Of a stretch of DNA of 52,346 nucleotides, positions 42,073 through 52,031 are shown piece after piece. The notes under the pieces were generated by a model. The model did no database searches, was not told the origin of the DNA, and saw nothing but the letters and a program-made list of their open reading frames with translations. The stretch comes from Pseudomonas sp. PICF141. Its GTDB lineage: Bacteria; Pseudomonadota; Gammaproteobacteria; Pseudomonadales; Pseudomonadaceae. The position numbers and the translations under genes were made by a program. The stretch lies in assembly GCF_002286815.1 (NCBI RefSeq), contig NZ_MUNM01000045.1, positions 1 through 52,346 of the forward strand. The letters run 5' to 3'. Each line of letters opens with the position of its first letter. Position 1 is the stretch's first letter.

Positions 42073-45036
42073 CTAAAACTGCCAATTGAGACTCAGCCCG
42101 ACACCGTGGCTCTTCTCGCGGCTGGCCAGTTGGCCGGTGTAATCGAGGTTCAGCCGAACATCCCGGCTCAAGGCCAGGCTGGCATGGGCGCCCACCAGCG
42201 CCGCATCGCGAACCCGTGGCGAGCTTTGCACCACGAACGCAGTGCCACCGCTGGCGAACGCCAGGTGTTCCTCGGAATCGGTGTTGCTCAGGTTGTGCTG
42301 CCAACCGAGACTGCCGCTCAAGTCCAGCTGTTGCTGACCGGATAGCGTCAGCGTTTTCAGCGCGCGTACGCCCAGGGTGCTGAGTACCGCGTCACGCCGG
42401 TCGCCGCTGCTTTTGAGCGCGGCGGTGTCTCCTTTCTCGGTGAAGCCCTCGGTGTCGAGGTGTACGTAAGCCAGATTGGCAAACGGCTCCAAGGCCAGTG
42501 CGCGAAGGTTCAGGTGATACGCTGCCTCACTGAACACCTGAGTAGTCGCGGCATCGACCTTGGTTTTCTGTTTGGCACTGACGTCGCCGTATTGCAGGTC
42601 ACGTTTGATGTCAGCCCGATGCCAGCTGTAAGCACCACCGGCACTCAGACGCCAGGCGCCCAGTTCATGGCCGGCATAGGCGCCCAGGTGATAACTGTCG
42701 ACCTGCGCTGAGGAATGAGTTCCGGAGCCCATGCTGACCGAGCTGTCGCTGTAACCGGCGACCAGGCCGACACGGGTTTCGTCATCCACTGCGCCATCGA
42801 CACCGGCCAGCAAACCGCCAATCGAAGTGGTGTAGCTGGCGGTGTCGTGGCGGCCATCGGTCTTGCCCCAAGCGCCCAATGCCTTGATCCAGCCGTTGCT
42901 TCGGGAGCCATTGGCTTCGTTGAGGCGCTCACCGACCGCATCGCGCAGATAACGGCTGTCATTGATCAACACCGAGCCCAGCGCGGGGTAGATTTCCCCC
43001 GACAACTGCTGGAAGGCTTGTTGCGCCGAGTTCGCGGTCGGCGACAGCAGCAGGCTTTCGTAGACGGCGTTACCCGCGCCAAGCCCTTCCACTGCCGCCG
43101 CGACGGAACGCTGATTCGGCGTTTGGCCGACGCTGGCGAAGGTCGTGGCGTTGCGCTCAATACTCAGTTGAATGCCAGTCGCGGCGTAATCGAGGCTGCC
43201 GCCGATGAACAGATAATTGGGCAGCACCGCGCCGAACTGGCCTTGAATGCCGCCCACCGCTTGCAGAATGTTGTATTGATGGCCCAGCAGGCTTTGCACT
43301 TGTTGGGTGCTGAGCAAGGTCGGACTGTTTTCCAGGAACAGGCTCACGGTGGCACCGCTGATCGTGGCCGTTCCGCCGGCAATAATCTGGTCGCTGCTGG
43401 TGGGTGACAGTTCGACGGCATAAGTCGAACCCGGCACAAAGGTCACATCGCCGCTGACGTGCAACGTACCGATGGAGTTACCGGGCGCCACGGTGCCACC
43501 GGCATTGGCAGTCAAGGCAGCGATTCGTCCGTTACCGCCGAGGGTGCCGCTGTCATTGACGGTCACCGCCGATGTCAGCGAGCCGTTCACCGCCAGCAAA
43601 CCGCCGTTGACCGTGGTTGGGCCGCGATACGTGTTGTCGCCGGTCAGCATCAACCGCCCGGCACCGGACTTGATCAGGCTGCCTTCGTAGATTCGATGGG
43701 CCGCGGCGGAATCGCGTGCTGTGCCCACCGCATAATCAGTCTGATCCTGCTGACTGGCGCCAGCCGAGACACCGTTCTGCCAACCCTTGTCCTTCAATGT
43801 CTGTTGCCAGGCGCTACGTTCGGTGGCGTCTTCGGCCTGGCGCTGAATCAGCGCCTTGTCCGAAATGTCATTGCTCCAGACATCGCTCTGCCCTGCCCCC
43901 AGATTGGCATCGAACACTCCGAGCAATTGCCCCGGCCCACGCATCGCCCGTTCGAGGTTGGCCACGCCCCAACCGATGCGCGTACTCGGCGCGTCGGTGA
44001 TCGAGCCGTCGAGCTGGGTCGCGGTGGTCAGCAGCACCTCCAGCGCCTGCTGGTTGTTCATGTACGGATAGCGTTCCATCACCAGCGCCAATGCCCCGGT
44101 GGCATGGGGCGCAGCCATGGAGGTGCCGGACTTGATCGCGTAACCGCCACCGGGAATGGTGCTGTCGACCTTCGCGCCCGGCGTGGTGATGCACCAATAC
44201 TTGGCGATCCCGCACTGGTTGTATTTCTGTTGGTTGCTCTGATCCAGGCCCGACACTGCCAGCCAGTGGCCTTCCAGATCTGGCTGAAAATACGGCAAGG
44301 CCGAACGCACGCTGGCATTCGGGTAACCACTGTTGCCGGCGCTGAACACGTTGATCACGCCGCGCCGCGAAACGTCGGCAGCGGCGTCAAGCCAGGTGCC
44401 TTTGTTCCAGTGCTGGGCGTAGGCGGCATGCAAGTCGCCGAGGGTTCGGTAGCTGACGTCCGGCGGCTGGCTGCCCCAGCTGTTGTTGATCGCGCGTACG
44501 CCAGCATCCGCCAGGGCGTTATAGACCGCTGTGAAGTAGCGCGAGTCGGGTTTGGGGCCGAACAGGAAACTGTCGTTCTTGTTGGTGTTGCCGACGTAGA
44601 TTTGCGCGTTGTACGCCACGCCGTGCATGCCGGTGCCATCCCGGGAAGCGCCCATGGTGCCGGTGACGTGGGTGCCGTGGGAGTCGTTGTTGGGGTTGAG
44701 CGTGCCGTCGACGTTGAACGCCGAGCCGTCGACGTAGCTGCCGCTGGCGGTCACTGCGTGATAACGATCGGCGGCAAATTCGGGATGGCTGGAATCGAAA
44801 CCGGAATCCAGCGCGCCGATTTTTACGCCCTTGCCGGTGATACCGGCGGCATAGGCTTGATCGGCCTGCATGCGCGCCAGTCCCCAATCGCGCTGGAACT
44901 CTGCCGAGCGCCAACTGGCCGCGTCGCCAGGTTTGCCGGATTCCAGATAAAGCGCCTGGGCTGGGCCTGGTACTGATGAAATCAGGAGCAATAGCGTGCC
45001 GACCGACATCGGCTTGATCTGTACGTCCATGTGCAT
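42073..45036 (-). CDS. Subtilisin-like (S8) serine protease autotransporter, copy 1
   Basis: This 987-residue protein has a signal peptide ending near PAQA (residue 28). The S8 triad is Asp77 (GALDSGFDSSHPEF), His120 (DSHGTHVTG) and Ser306 (SGTSMAAPHATG). A stalk carries the autotransporter repeat GAGRLMLTGDNTYRGPTTV, and a C-terminal beta-barrel ends LSLNWQF. The protease half differs clearly from copy 2, while the stalk and barrel are very similar. It is self-secreting (type V) rather than AprDEF-dependent. The start at 45036 is preceded by GAGAG; an ATG at 45030 is equally usable. The frame is open to 45237 but crosses a REP element. Confidence 0.9.
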   Translation of the reverse strand: MHMDVQIKPMSVGTLLLLISSVPGPAQALYLESGKPGDAASWRSAEFQRDWGLARMQADQAYAAGITGKGVKIGALDSGFDSSHPEFAADRYHAVTASGSYVDGSAFNVDGTLNPNNDSHGTHVTGTMGASRDGTGMHGVAYNAQIYVGNTNKNDSFLFGPKPDSRYFTAVYNALADAGVRAINNSWGSQPPDVSYRTLGDLHAAYAQHWNKGTWLDAAADVSRRGVINVFSAGNSGYPNASVRSALPYFQPDLEGHWLAVSGLDQSNQQKYNQCGIAKYWCITTPGAKVDSTIPGGGYAIKSGTSMAAPHATGALALVMERYPYMNNQQALEVLLTTATQLDGSITDAPSTRIGWGVANLERAMRGPGQLLGVFDANLGAGQSDVWSNDISDKALIQRQAEDATERSAWQQTLKDKGWQNGVSAGASQQDQTDYAVGTARDSAAAHRIYEGSLIKSGAGRLMLTGDNTYRGPTTVNGGLLAVNGSLTSAVTVNDSGTLGGNGRIAALTANAGGTVAPGNSIGTLHVSGDVTFVPGSTYAVELSPTSSDQIIAGGTATISGATVSLFLENSPTLLSTQQVQSLLGHQYNILQAVGGIQGQFGAVLPNYLFIGGSLDYAATGIQLSIERNATTFASVGQTPNQRSVAAAVEGLGAGNAVYESLLLSPTANSAQQAFQQLSGEIYPALGSVLINDSRYLRDAVGERLNEANGSRSNGWIKALGAWGKTDGRHDTASYTTSIGGLLAGVDGAVDDETRVGLVAGYSDSSVSMGSGTHSSAQVDSYHLGAYAGHELGAWRLSAGGAYSWHRADIKRDLQYGDVSAKQKTKVDAATTQVFSEAAYHLNLRALALEPFANLAYVHLDTEGFTEKGDTAALKSSGDRRDAVLSTLGVRALKTLTLSGQQQLDLSGSLGWQHNLSNTDSEEHLAFASGGTAFVVQSSPRVRDAALVGAHASLALSRDVRLNLDYTGQLASREKSHGVGLSLNWQF

Positions 45037-45117
45037 GACTCTCGCTTTCTTGGCGTTTTTAGAGTTGTAGTTCCCCGGTCCAGGGGAATATCGCGTTACT
45101 GACTGTGTCCCAGTTCT

Positions 45118-45252
45118 CTGTGGCGAGGGGGCTTGCCCCCGTTCGGCTGCGAAGCAGTCGTAAGTCCTGAAAATGCGATATGTCGGTTGAATCACCGATT
45201 CCGGTTTTGGGACGGCTTCGCCGTCCAACGGGGGCAAGCCCCCTCGCCACAG
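45118..45252. repeat. Long inverted REP pair between aprF and the first autotransporter
   Basis: CTGTGGCGAGGGGGCTTGCC (from 45118) and its complement ending at 45252 flank about 80 nt. The arms are the same type as at 8965-9130. The right arm lies 3 nt from the aprF stop. Confidence 0.8.
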
Positions 45253-45255
45253 GGG

Positions 45256-46626
45256 TTATTGGGTCTTCGTTGGCCTGCCCTGGCCAAAGGCTTCATCCAC
45301 CTGGGCCAGGTCCTGCTCGCTCAAGGTGCCGGCGTAGTAATGCAACTTGGTCCAGGCCATCAAATAGTCGTAACGCGCCTGGGCCAGATCCCGGCGGGTG
45401 GTAAACAGTTGTTGTTCGGCATTCAGCGCATCGAGGTTGACCCGTTCGCCGCCCAAAATGCTTTGTTTGGTCGAGACCACCAGCGCTTCAGCCGACACCA
45501 ATGCCTTCTGATAAGCGCGCAATTTATTGACCCCCGACAGGCAGGCGCTGAACTGACGGCGCAGCTGGATCAGGGTTTCCCGGGTCTTGCCGTCCAGCTC
45601 GTACTCGGCCTGTTCCATGGTGCGGCTGGCCTGCCGGGTGGAGGCCGAAACCCCGCCACCGGCATACAGCGGCACGTTGACTTCGATACCGATGGTGTTG
45701 GTGTCGTAGCGCTGGTTATAGGTGTTGCCGCTTTCCGACTCGTTCTGGCGCACCGAGGCGTAGGCGCTGACTTTTGGCAGGTGGCCGGCGCGGTTGCGTT
45801 CGACCTCGTAGCGCGCCACTTCCACCGCCTGGCGCTGGGAGGCCAGGTTCGGGTTGTTGGCCACCGCCATCTCGTGCCAGGTGTCGTAATTGGCCGGTTG
45901 CAGGGTGAAGGTCTGGAAGTTCTGATCCAGTGGCGTCAGGTCGGCAATGTCGATGGCCGGCACGCCAATCAGCGCGCCCAGCTCACGCAGGGCCGCATCC
46001 TGTTCATCGTGCGCCTCGATCTCCTCGGCGGTCGCCAGTTCATAACGTGATTCGGCTTCGAGGATATCGGTGCGTGTGCCTTCGCCTTGGCGGAACATCT
46101 GCTCGTTCTGCTGAAACTGCTGCTCGAAGGCTTTCTTCTTGGCTCGTGCGATATCGATCTGATCCTGAGCGAACAGCGCCTTGGTGTAGTTCTCCAGCAC
46201 CCGAACCAACAGTTCCTGGCTCTTGCCGCGGAAGTTTTCGTCAGCGAACAGCGATTGCGCCACGCCTTTGCGATACGCCGCATAGGCCTCGTAGTCGAGC
46301 AGCGGCTGTTGCAGGGTCAAGGTCGAGCCGTAACTGCTGTAATTGCGGTCATCACTTTGGCGGTTCCCGCGATCGTTGAGGTAGGTGACCTTGGAGTCGT
46401 TACGCCCCTTGTTGTAGTTGTAACCGAGCCTGGGCAGCAGCCCGGCGCGGCCTATGGCGCGGTTTTCAAGGCCTGCATCGCGTTCCTTGATGGCGCCGAG
46501 AAATACCGGATCATTGCGTAGCGCTTGCTCATAAATGTCGAACGGCCCCAGGGCCATCGCGCTGTTGCATGTCAGCAACGCCAGTGTCGCTGCCAGCAGG
46601 GAAAGCTTATTCATACAGCCGAACAT
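45256..46626 (-). CDS. aprF: TolC-family outer-membrane channel of the apr type I exporter
   Basis: This 456-residue protein has a signal peptide (MNKLSLLAATLALLTCNSAMA) and the two-fold repeated helix-strand pattern of TolC, e.g. ENRAIGRAGLLPRLGYNYN and FRQGEGTRTDILEAESRYEL. In the second half the pattern recurs in VEVARYEVERNRAGHLPKV and LGGERVNLDALNAEQQLFTTRRDLAQARYDYL. It forms the outer-membrane tunnel for AprA and the RTX lipases. It follows aprE by 2 nt. The ATG at 46626 has AGGA 6 nt upstream inside aprE; the internal ATG at 46614 gives the more usual signal peptide. Confidence 0.94.
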   Translation of the reverse strand: MFGCMNKLSLLAATLALLTCNSAMALGPFDIYEQALRNDPVFLGAIKERDAGLENRAIGRAGLLPRLGYNYNKGRNDSKVTYLNDRGNRQSDDRNYSSYGSTLTLQQPLLDYEAYAAYRKGVAQSLFADENFRGKSQELLVRVLENYTKALFAQDQIDIARAKKKAFEQQFQQNEQMFRQGEGTRTDILEAESRYELATAEEIEAHDEQDAALRELGALIGVPAIDIADLTPLDQNFQTFTLQPANYDTWHEMAVANNPNLASQRQAVEVARYEVERNRAGHLPKVSAYASVRQNESESGNTYNQRYDTNTIGIEVNVPLYAGGGVSASTRQASRTMEQAEYELDGKTRETLIQLRRQFSACLSGVNKLRAYQKALVSAEALVVSTKQSILGGERVNLDALNAEQQLFTTRRDLAQARYDYLMAWTKLHYYAGTLSEQDLAQVDEAFGQGRPTKTQ

Positions 46627-46628
46627 CC

Positions 46629-47978
46629 TTATTCCTCGGTCAACGCGGAGCCTGCCCGGTCGAGCAGCGGTTTGAACAAATAGTTGAGGAGTGAACGTTC
46701 ACCGGTACGCACGAACATTTCCGCCGGCATGCCAGGCTTGATCACCAGGCCGTTGAGTTGTTCCATCGCCTGGTCACTGACACTGCTGCGCAGCACGTAG
46801 TACGGCACGCCGGTTTTCTCATCGACCATCTGGTCGGCGGAGATCAGGCTGACTTCGCCAGGGACTCGCGGGGTACGGCTCTGGTTGAACGCGGTAAACA
46901 GAATGTCCACCGGCAATTGCGTGCCGACCTTGTCGATCAGGTTGATCGGCAAGTGCCCTTCCACTTCCAGGCGGGCACCTTGCGGGACGATCTCCAGCAG
47001 CGTGTCGCCCTGACGCACCACTGCGCCTTCGGTGTGAACCCCAAGGTTGACGGCGATGCCATCGGCGGTGGCGATGATTTCGCTGTGTTGCAGGTCGAAG
47101 CCGGCGGAAGTCAATTGCTCTTCCAGGGTCACGCTTTTGAGTTGCGCCTCGGCCAGTTGGCTGCGGACTTCCTTCTGGTATTCCTCGCTGTGCTGTTGCA
47201 GTTTCAGGCGCGATTCCAGGATGCCCTGCTCCACCCGACCGCTTTCGCCGGTGTTTTCGGCCAGCTGTTGCTGCACTTGTGACAACTGACGCTGGTAATC
47301 CATCAAGCGGTTGCGCGGGATGTAGCCGTTGTCCGCCAAGGGCTGAAGATTGCTCAACTGTTGTTGCAGGGAACTGGCCTGGGCCGTCAGGTCGGTGCGC
47401 GCGCGGCGCATGCCGGCCAGTTGCGCGCTGGCGCCTTCTATGTTGGCGCGCAGGGCGGCTTGCTCGCGGGAAAACGCTTCGCGACGGCTGCTGAACAATT
47501 GCCGTTGGCCTTCGAGCACCAGGGCCAGGCGCGGGTCAGGATCGTTGCTCAGTTCGGCGGGGAAATCCACTTGCTTGAGGTTGTCCCGTTCGCTCTGCCA
47601 CCGTGCCAGGCTGGCCCACGCCATGCGGTATTGCGCTTGCAGCGATTGCACATCGGCCGCGACCTGGGTCTGGTCGAGGCGAAACAGTGGCTGGCCCTGC
47701 TTCACCACTTGGCCTTCGCGCACCAGAATCTGGCTGACCACACCGCTGCTCATTGATTGCACGGCTTTGCGCTTGCCGGAAACCACCACGGTCCCTTGCA
47801 CCGGAATGCCTTGATCGAGCGGCGCGAGGCTCGCCCACGTGAAAAAACTGCCGGCACCGACAATCGCCAGAATCCAGCCCATGCGGGCGAAGAAACGCGC
47901 GTCGCGCTCAGGGCGTTCGGCGATGTAGTCGTGTTCCATCGTCGCTTCGCTGTCGTCGTTCATGCGTGTGCTGCTCAT
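46629..47978 (-). CDS. aprE: HlyD-family periplasmic adaptor of the apr type I exporter
   Basis: This 449-residue membrane-fusion protein has one N-terminal transmembrane helix (MGWILAIVGAGSFFTWASLAP, about 33-53). A lipoyl half-motif (VVVSGKRKAVQSMSSGVVSQI) is followed by long coiled-coil arms (about 100-290; LAGMRRARTDLTAQASSLQQ and onward), the second half-motif (EIIATADGIAVNLGVHTEGA), and a beta-barrel ending with the HlyD signature GLVIKPGMPAEMFVRTGERSLLNYL. It bridges AprD and AprF. Its ATG overlaps the aprD stop (ATGA). Confidence 0.95.
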   Translation of the reverse strand: MSSTRMNDDSEATMEHDYIAERPERDARFFARMGWILAIVGAGSFFTWASLAPLDQGIPVQGTVVVSGKRKAVQSMSSGVVSQILVREGQVVKQGQPLFRLDQTQVAADVQSLQAQYRMAWASLARWQSERDNLKQVDFPAELSNDPDPRLALVLEGQRQLFSSRREAFSREQAALRANIEGASAQLAGMRRARTDLTAQASSLQQQLSNLQPLADNGYIPRNRLMDYQRQLSQVQQQLAENTGESGRVEQGILESRLKLQQHSEEYQKEVRSQLAEAQLKSVTLEEQLTSAGFDLQHSEIIATADGIAVNLGVHTEGAVVRQGDTLLEIVPQGARLEVEGHLPINLIDKVGTQLPVDILFTAFNQSRTPRVPGEVSLISADQMVDEKTGVPYYVLRSSVSDQAMEQLNGLVIKPGMPAEMFVRTGERSLLNYLFKPLLDRAGSALTEE

Positions 47979-49762
47979 ACACCCGAATTCCTTGTCGTGG
48001 GCTGATATTGCCGGCTCATGCTGAGCCCGCCCGGTGCCTGCGCAGGTTTTTCACGTTGCTGTTCCTGAGCGCCTGACGAGTTACCGGCCAGTGCCTTGAG
48101 CACTTCCTGGCTTGGGCCGAAGGCCTGCAAGCGACCTTCGTTGAGCACCAGTAACTTGTCGGCCTGGGCCAGGGCCGAAGAGCGATGGGTCACCAGAATC
48201 ACGCTGGTGCCCTGGGCTTTCATTTGCGCGATGGCGCCGGCCAGTGCCGCTTCGCCGACGGTGTCGAGGTTGGAGTTCGGTTCATCCAGCACCACCAGGC
48301 TCGGGTTGCCGTACAACGCGCGAGCCAGGGCCACACGTTGTTTCTGGCCTCCGGACAAACCGCTGCCGTCCTCGCCCAGCACGGTGTCGTAGCCCTGCGG
48401 CATGCGCAGAATCAGTTCATGAACGCCGGCCTGTTGCGCGGCTTCGACGACTTTTTGCGGATCCGTCTCACGGAAGCGGGCGATGTTTTCGGCGATGCTG
48501 CCGCTGAACAGTTCGATGTCCTGGGGCAGATAACCGATGTAAGGGCCCAGATCGTTGCGGTTCCAGCGATGAATGTCCGCGCCATCGAGACGCACCGTGC
48601 CACCCAGCGTCGGCCAGACGGCGACCAGCACCCGCGCCAGGGTCGATTTGCCGGAGCCGGAAGCCCCGAGCACGCCCAGCACTTCCCCGGCGCCGAGGTT
48701 GAAATTGACCATGTGCAAGGTCGCGGCCCGTTGCCCGGGTGGGCCGGCGCTGACTTGCTCGAACGTAATCTGGCCTTTCGGCGCCGGCAGCGCCATGGCC
48801 TCGTCAGTCGGCGGATAGGCTTGCAGCAAGGCGTCGAGACGGCGATAAGCGAGTTTGGCGCCGCTCCACTGTTTCCACACGGCGATCAACTGATCGATGG
48901 GGCTCAGTACCCGACCCATCAGGATGGAACCTGCGATCATCATCCCGGCGGTCATATCCCCTTTGATCACCAGCAAGGCGCCCAGCCCCAGCACCAGGGA
49001 TTGCAGGCACAAGCGCAGGGTTTTGCTCAGGGAGCTGATAACCGCACCGGTGTCGCTGGCCTGATTCTGCAAGCCGAGAAAACGCGAATGCACCTCAAAC
49101 CAGCGCTTGCGCAAGACACCGAGCATGCCCATGGCCTGAATGGTCTCGGCGTTATGCAGGTGACTGGTGGCCAGTTGGCCGGATTTCTGGGAAAAACCCG
49201 CGGCTTCGCCCAAGGGCTTTTTGGTCATCATCTCGTTGAGGCAGGCCAGCCCGATCAGCAGTACCGCGCCCGCGGTGGCCAATACACCGAGCCAGACGTT
49301 GAACAGAAAGATCACAAACAGATACACCGGAAACCAGGGTGCATCGAAGAAGGCAAACAGCGCCGGACCGGTGACGAATTGGCGAATATGGGTCAAGTCA
49401 CCCAGGGATTGCCCCGCGTTGCCCTCGCCTTTGAACAGGTTGCGCTCGAAAGCGGCCTGATACACCCGCAGGTTGAAGCGGCGCTCCAGTTGGCTGCCGA
49501 TACGGATGACAATGAAGCTGCGCACGATTTCCAGCAAACCGATAAAAACGAAGAATCCGACCACCATCAATGACAACATCGCCAGGGTGGTTTCGTTTTG
49601 CGAAGACAATACCCGGTCATAGACCTGCAGCATATAAATCGAGGGGACCAACATCAGCACATTAATCAGTGCGGTGAAACACCCGACGCTGATCAGGATG
49701 CTCTTATAGTCGCCCAGTGCCTTGAATAACGGTGCGGTGGCCGGGCTCTTCGCCATCTTCAT
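47975..49762 (-). CDS. aprD: Type I secretion ABC transporter (permease-ATPase) of the apr system
   Basis: This 595-residue inner-membrane ABC half-transporter has six transmembrane helices in the first 310 residues, with the PrtD-like start LGDYKSILISVGCFTALINVLMLVPSIYMLQVYDRVL split across helix 1. There is no C39-like or CLD domain, as usual for RTX protease exporters. The nucleotide-binding domain has Walker A GASGSGKST, signature LSGGQKQRVALARAL, Walker B LVVLDEPNSNLD and the switch His in VTHR. It recognises C-terminal signals of AprA, PueA and PueB. AGGA lies 7 nt before the ATG at 49762. It is followed by aprE with a 4-nt overlap. Confidence 0.95.
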   Translation of the reverse strand: MKMAKSPATAPLFKALGDYKSILISVGCFTALINVLMLVPSIYMLQVYDRVLSSQNETTLAMLSLMVVGFFVFIGLLEIVRSFIVIRIGSQLERRFNLRVYQAAFERNLFKGEGNAGQSLGDLTHIRQFVTGPALFAFFDAPWFPVYLFVIFLFNVWLGVLATAGAVLLIGLACLNEMMTKKPLGEAAGFSQKSGQLATSHLHNAETIQAMGMLGVLRKRWFEVHSRFLGLQNQASDTGAVISSLSKTLRLCLQSLVLGLGALLVIKGDMTAGMMIAGSILMGRVLSPIDQLIAVWKQWSGAKLAYRRLDALLQAYPPTDEAMALPAPKGQITFEQVSAGPPGQRAATLHMVNFNLGAGEVLGVLGASGSGKSTLARVLVAVWPTLGGTVRLDGADIHRWNRNDLGPYIGYLPQDIELFSGSIAENIARFRETDPQKVVEAAQQAGVHELILRMPQGYDTVLGEDGSGLSGGQKQRVALARALYGNPSLVVLDEPNSNLDTVGEAALAGAIAQMKAQGTSVILVTHRSSALAQADKLLVLNEGRLQAFGPSQEVLKALAGNSSGAQEQQREKPAQAPGGLSMSRQYQPTTRNSGV

Positions 49763-49973
49763 TGGTTTTTCCTGAGGTATTAATCCTCGCCTTACTTGGC
49801 GAGGTTCCGATTAACTGTCCGCACACGGGTCGAGACATTCTTTTGCCGGTGATTGCTTGCACATTAATAACAACGCTTTGTGTTCTTCAAAGCGTTCCGG
49901 TTATTGATCGGCTGCTTGTATCGGCAATAACGAGCTTTATATCCAGACTTGGCGCCTGCCCGACATTTTTCAC

Positions 49974-50396
49974 TTAATGCGCAATGCGCTCGAGCGTAAT
50001 GATCAGACCTGACTTCAAGGTGCTTTTATAAAGCCCCTCACGCTGTCGGCTGAAAAATAGAATTCTTGAGCCTTCTTTACCCGTCACGGCAATACCGTCC
50101 GGTTCCGGGAACCAGCCAATCGCCGACTCGTTCAGCCAGGCGGCTAGGCAATCGGCCCCCTTGCCCAGGGTCTGGTCCGGTTTGAGCTCGACCGAGCAAA
50201 CATTCGACGGTTTGTCCTGCAGCGCCTGGGACTCGGGGGAATCCTGCGCAGTGTTCAAAGTGGCTTGCCATGTTCCGGCGAGTTCCGACGGGTCGGCTAA
50301 TTTCAGACTGCGTGCCATGGCTACCTCTCCCAGAAACATCATCAGCGTCGCCAACAGCCACGCGGTTGCTTTGCAGGTAAAAGCGTTGTGGATCAT
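49974..50396 (-). CDS. aprI: Alkaline protease inhibitor AprI/Inh
   Basis: This 140-residue periplasmic protein has a signal peptide of 28 residues (ending GEVAMA). The mature part of about 112 residues matches the Inh beta-barrel: SLKLADPSELAGTWQATL (N-terminal trunk that enters the protease active site), CSVELKPDQTLGKGADC (disulphide pair) and WFPEPDGIAVTGKEGSRILFFSR. It binds AprA leaking into the periplasm. It lies between aprA and aprD, as in all apr/prt clusters of this genus. The 211 nt between aprI and aprD hold no gene I can see. Confidence 0.93.
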   Translation of the reverse strand: MIHNAFTCKATAWLLATLMMFLGEVAMARSLKLADPSELAGTWQATLNTAQDSPESQALQDKPSNVCSVELKPDQTLGKGADCLAAWLNESAIGWFPEPDGIAVTGKEGSRILFFSRQREGLYKSTLKSGLIITLERIAH

Positions 50397-50448
50397 AGGG
50401 CGTTTTACTCATGGTTGTAGCTTACGCATTGCCGTTCAAGGGACAGAA

Positions 50449-50469
50449 AGCGGCGCGTCAAGCGCCGCT
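50449..50469 (-). terminator. Hairpin between aprA and aprI (probable partial terminator)
   Basis: AGCGGCGC (50449-50456) and GCGCCGCT (50462-50469) form a perfect 8-bp stem with a 5-nt loop. On the minus strand it is followed by TTTCTG, a weak T-tract. It lies 16 nt after the aprA stop. It would leave aprA more abundant than the downstream exporter genes. Confidence 0.6.
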
Positions 50470-50484
50470 CCTTTTTGCCTTGAA

Positions 50485-51942
50485 TCAGGCCACGATGTCC
50501 GAGTACGCCGCCTGGCCAACCGTGCTGACCAGGAAGTCAGCCACGCCGTGCCCGGAGAAATCCACCGACAACAGGCTGTTACCGCCCGAAGTGGTCAACA
50601 CCGCATCGCCTGCCGCACCGGTGAACGCGTTCACGAAATGCAGGCCCGCGCCTTGGGTGATGCCGGTCAGGTCGATCTTGTCCAGGCCACTGACAAAATC
50701 GAGGATCTGGTCGACCGCACCTGGCTTGGAGTCGCTGCTGGCGGCGAACACAAAAGTGTCCGAACCCGAACCGCCCCACAGTTTGTCCGAACCGCCGGCG
50801 CCGAAGAGGATGTCGTTGCCGGCACCACCTTTCAGTTCATTGGCCACGCTATTTCCGATCAGCAGGTCGCTACCCGAACCGCCCATTGCGTTTTCGACGG
50901 TAACGCCCTTGGCAATGGACACGTTGCCTACCATGCCGCCAACATCGGAGAACGAGGCTTCATTGAGGTTGATCTTCTGGTTTTGGGTGAAACCGGAGAA
51001 ATCCAGAGTGTCCCTGCCACCCGCATCCCAGACCGAGAACACCACTTTGTCCGATGACGAAAACGCGCTTAGGAAGTCGCGACCGGCGTTGGAGTTGAAG
51101 CCGTAGGTGGTATCACCGGTTCGGGTGGTGGTGTTGGCACCGTAGAGTTTCTGGATGGCGGCGATATCGTCCATCAGCGGGCCGGACGCATAGGCTTCCA
51201 CACCATTTTTGCTGAAATTCTGGTCGGTGTTGCTCTCGCTCCAGTAACTCATGAGGCTGTAACCGCGAGTGTCTTCCCCGTAGGTCGCGTCGTTGTAGGT
51301 CGGCGCGCCTTCACCGGCGTTGTAGTCGCCAGGATGAGCCAGCCCAAGGGAATGACCGATTTCATGGGTCAGGGTCTGACGGCCGTAATTGTTCAGGTCC
51401 GGCGTCTTGTTGACGTTATAGCCACTGCCCGTCAGGTACCAGGAAGTCCCGTCATAACCCGCACCGGTGCCAGGCAGGTAGGCGAATGCTGCGGCGCCAT
51501 CCTGACCACTACTGTAGTTACCGAAAGTCATGTGACCGTCGCCGCCAAAAGACTTTTCGGTAAAGGTGACATTGGCCACGTCGGCCCAGGATTGCATGGC
51601 AAGCACGGCCTGGGCTTTCTGTTGCGCGCTGAACTGACTGAACCCGCTGATGCCATGCTTGTTCATGGTGCTCGACGAGGCCGAGGTCAGGAACGTGTAG
51701 GTGAGTTCGATTTTGCCGCTGCCGTCCTTGTCCAGGTAGGCCGCGCCGTCACGCAGCAGCTGGGTAGCGGCCTCGTCGACGGAGAAGGAGGGTTTGCCAT
51801 TGACCGTGAGATTGCCACCCCGATCATACTGATGGCTGAAACTATCGATCTGGTTGTAAGCGGAACTGGGGGCGCCCAGCGCTTGCAATGGCGCAAAGCC
51901 CTGTTCAGCAAGATCAATAGCGTTGTCTTTTACTTTCGACAT
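50485..51942 (-). CDS. aprA: Serralysin-type alkaline metalloprotease AprA
   Basis: This 485-residue secreted zinc protease (M10B) has a short N-terminal propeptide. The zinc motif [11 protein letters not shown] (193-203) and the Met-turn SLMSYW (Met231) are intact. The RTX beta-roll has [39 protein letters not shown] in tandem, and the type I export signal is the final SDIVA after hydrophobic residues. No Sec signal is present, as expected. The start at 51942 gives the family N-terminus [11 protein letters not shown]; upstream codons to 52047 lie in the promoter region. It is the first gene of the secreted-hydrolase cluster and is probably the most highly expressed. Confidence 0.96.
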   Translation of the reverse strand: MSKVKDNAIDLAEQGFAPLQALGAPSSAYNQIDSFSHQYDRGGNLTVNGKPSFSVDEAATQLLRDGAAYLDKDGSGKIELTYTFLTSASSSTMNKHGISGFSQFSAQQKAQAVLAMQSWADVANVTFTEKSFGGDGHMTFGNYSSGQDGAAAFAYLPGTGAGYDGTSWYLTGSGYNVNKTPDLNNYGRQTLTHEIGHSLGLAHPGDYNAGEGAPTYNDATYGEDTRGYSLMSYWSESNTDQNFSKNGVEAYASGPLMDDIAAIQKLYGANTTTRTGDTTYGFNSNAGRDFLSAFSSSDKVVFSVWDAGGRDTLDFSGFTQNQKINLNEASFSDVGGMVGNVSIAKGVTVENAMGGSGSDLLIGNSVANELKGGAGNDILFGAGGSDKLWGGSGSDTFVFAASSDSKPGAVDQILDFVSGLDKIDLTGITQGAGLHFVNAFTGAAGDAVLTTSGGNSLLSVDFSGHGVADFLVSTVGQAAYSDIVA

Positions 51943-51976
51943 AAACACACTTCCTTGTTTAGCAATGGAACAGTTT

Positions 51977-51992
51977 TTGTCCGATACGACAA
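51977..51992. promoter_or_regulatory. Palindrome in the aprA 5' untranslated region
   Basis: TTGTC-CGATAC-GACAA is a perfect 5-bp inverted repeat with a 6-nt centre. The half-site TTGTCCGA recurs in the palindrome at 52163-52177, suggesting a shared DNA-binding regulator or an RNA hairpin. Confidence 0.35.
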
Positions 51993-52031
51993 TCTCTGGC
52001 GAGATCGTCCTATCACTCGCCCAATGAAGGC

